Positions 50,377-50,614 of a stretch of 50,614 bases of DNA are shown in pieces. This stretch comes from Alistipes sp. (GTDB lineage Bacteria > Bacteroidota > Bacteroidia > Bacteroidales > Rikenellaceae). The stretch is from NCBI GenBank assembly GCA_017559615.1, contig JAFYRB010000029.1, positions 1 through 50,614 of the forward strand, written 5' to 3'. Under the pieces are notes generated by a model, which had not been told where the DNA came from, searched no databases, and worked only from the letters and a program-made list of their open reading frames with translations. Position numbers and translations under genes: made by a program. How positions within the stretch are numbered: the first letter of the stretch is position 1; each line of letters starts with the position of its first letter.

Positions 50377-50614
50377 ATGCAGATAGATAAAAGTAAGTTA
50401 GATGAGCTTCGAGGACTCTTGGCAACACCACAGAGAATCGTTATCCTCGCTCATACAAATCCCGATGGCGATGCCGTAGGCTCCTCGTTGGCGTGGGCAG
50501 AGATACTACGCCAGGAGGGACATAAGGTGGAGTGTGTGGTGCCTAACAGATTCCCATACTACCTCGACTTTATGCCCGCTTCGGAGCAGATGATAATATA
50601 TAAGAGCGATAGCC
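50377..50614 (+). CDS. DHH family phosphoesterase, NrnA-like, 5' part only
   Basis: Runs off the window; 79 codons visible from ATG 50377 (MQIDKSKLDELRGLL). IVILAHTNPDGDAVGSSLAW is the DHH-family N-terminal motif (Asp pair binding metal), and EILRQEGHKVECVVPNRFPY follows. NrnA-type enzymes degrade nanoRNA and pAp. The DHHA1 domain would be beyond the window. The start is supported by the -7 box 27 nt upstream. Confidence 0.85.
   Translation, partial: MQIDKSKLDELRGLLATPQRIVILAHTNPDGDAVGSSLAWAEILRQEGHKVECVVPNRFPYYLDFMPASEQMIIYKSDS

Overview
The window looks like a piece of chromosome from a gut-type Bacteroidales bacterium. The closest feel is Alistipes/Rikenellaceae, inferred from gene content and codon style, not from a search. 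Supporting signs are repeated TAnnTTTG -7 promoter boxes (several with a TTG 19-21 bp upstream), GH97 and GH92 secreted glycosidases, BatD/BatE, DUF4252, META and FadL-like envelope proteins, a menaquinone methyltransferase, and tRNA without encoded CCA. Coding density is high and no insertion sequence, prophage or CRISPR array was seen.

Layout. 1-6.9 kb: 3' end of rlmN followed closely by a GH97 and two GH92 enzymes, a small mannose/galactose glycan-trimming operon. 7.0-11.0 kb: YitT-type membrane protein, priA, comF. 11.1-13.3 kb: a lipoprotein of unknown function and a convergent exported metallophosphoesterase. 13.4-20 kb: dnaX, tyrS, folB, an NSS sodium symporter and class I fumarase. 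20-26.5 kb: batD-batE-recR, then a Tyr/Ser-rich lipoprotein and a FadL-like outer-membrane protein. 26.6-32.1 kb: queD-polA (minus), a DUF4252 protein (plus), a tRNA(CAT) (minus) and kbl (minus). 32.3-34.3 kb: a DUF4062-TPR protein with 126-bp DNA repeats. 34.3-36.3 kb: META lipoprotein, ridA, and a membrane-anchored LytTR regulator. 36.6-39.6 kb: fabH-fabF-fabG. 39.8-43.2 kb (minus): a Cys-rich mini-lipoprotein, then an operon of a LolC/E-like permease, menG and two small exported proteins. 43.4-49.6 kb: dnaB (apparently frameshifted near its start), comM/yifB, sppA and mrp. 49.6-50.4 kb: a very AT-rich gene-free stretch with repeated TGTTGAnAA boxes and a GC-rich island. 50.4 kb to the end: start of a DHH phosphoesterase.

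The strongest leads are these. (1) An A10 run in dnaX sits exactly at the expected gamma/tau boundary, with stops in both other frames directly after it. (2) Phased direct repeats lie between the divergent LytTR regulator and fab operon, flush with the promoters. (3) The DUF4062-TPR protein is a candidate conflict/immune sensor with recently homogenised repeats. (4) The AT-rich, DnaA-box-like region lies after mrp. (5) dnaB carries an early frameshift. (6) The CAT tRNA has a non-canonical T-loop. All coordinates and motifs were read by eye; no database search was possible.
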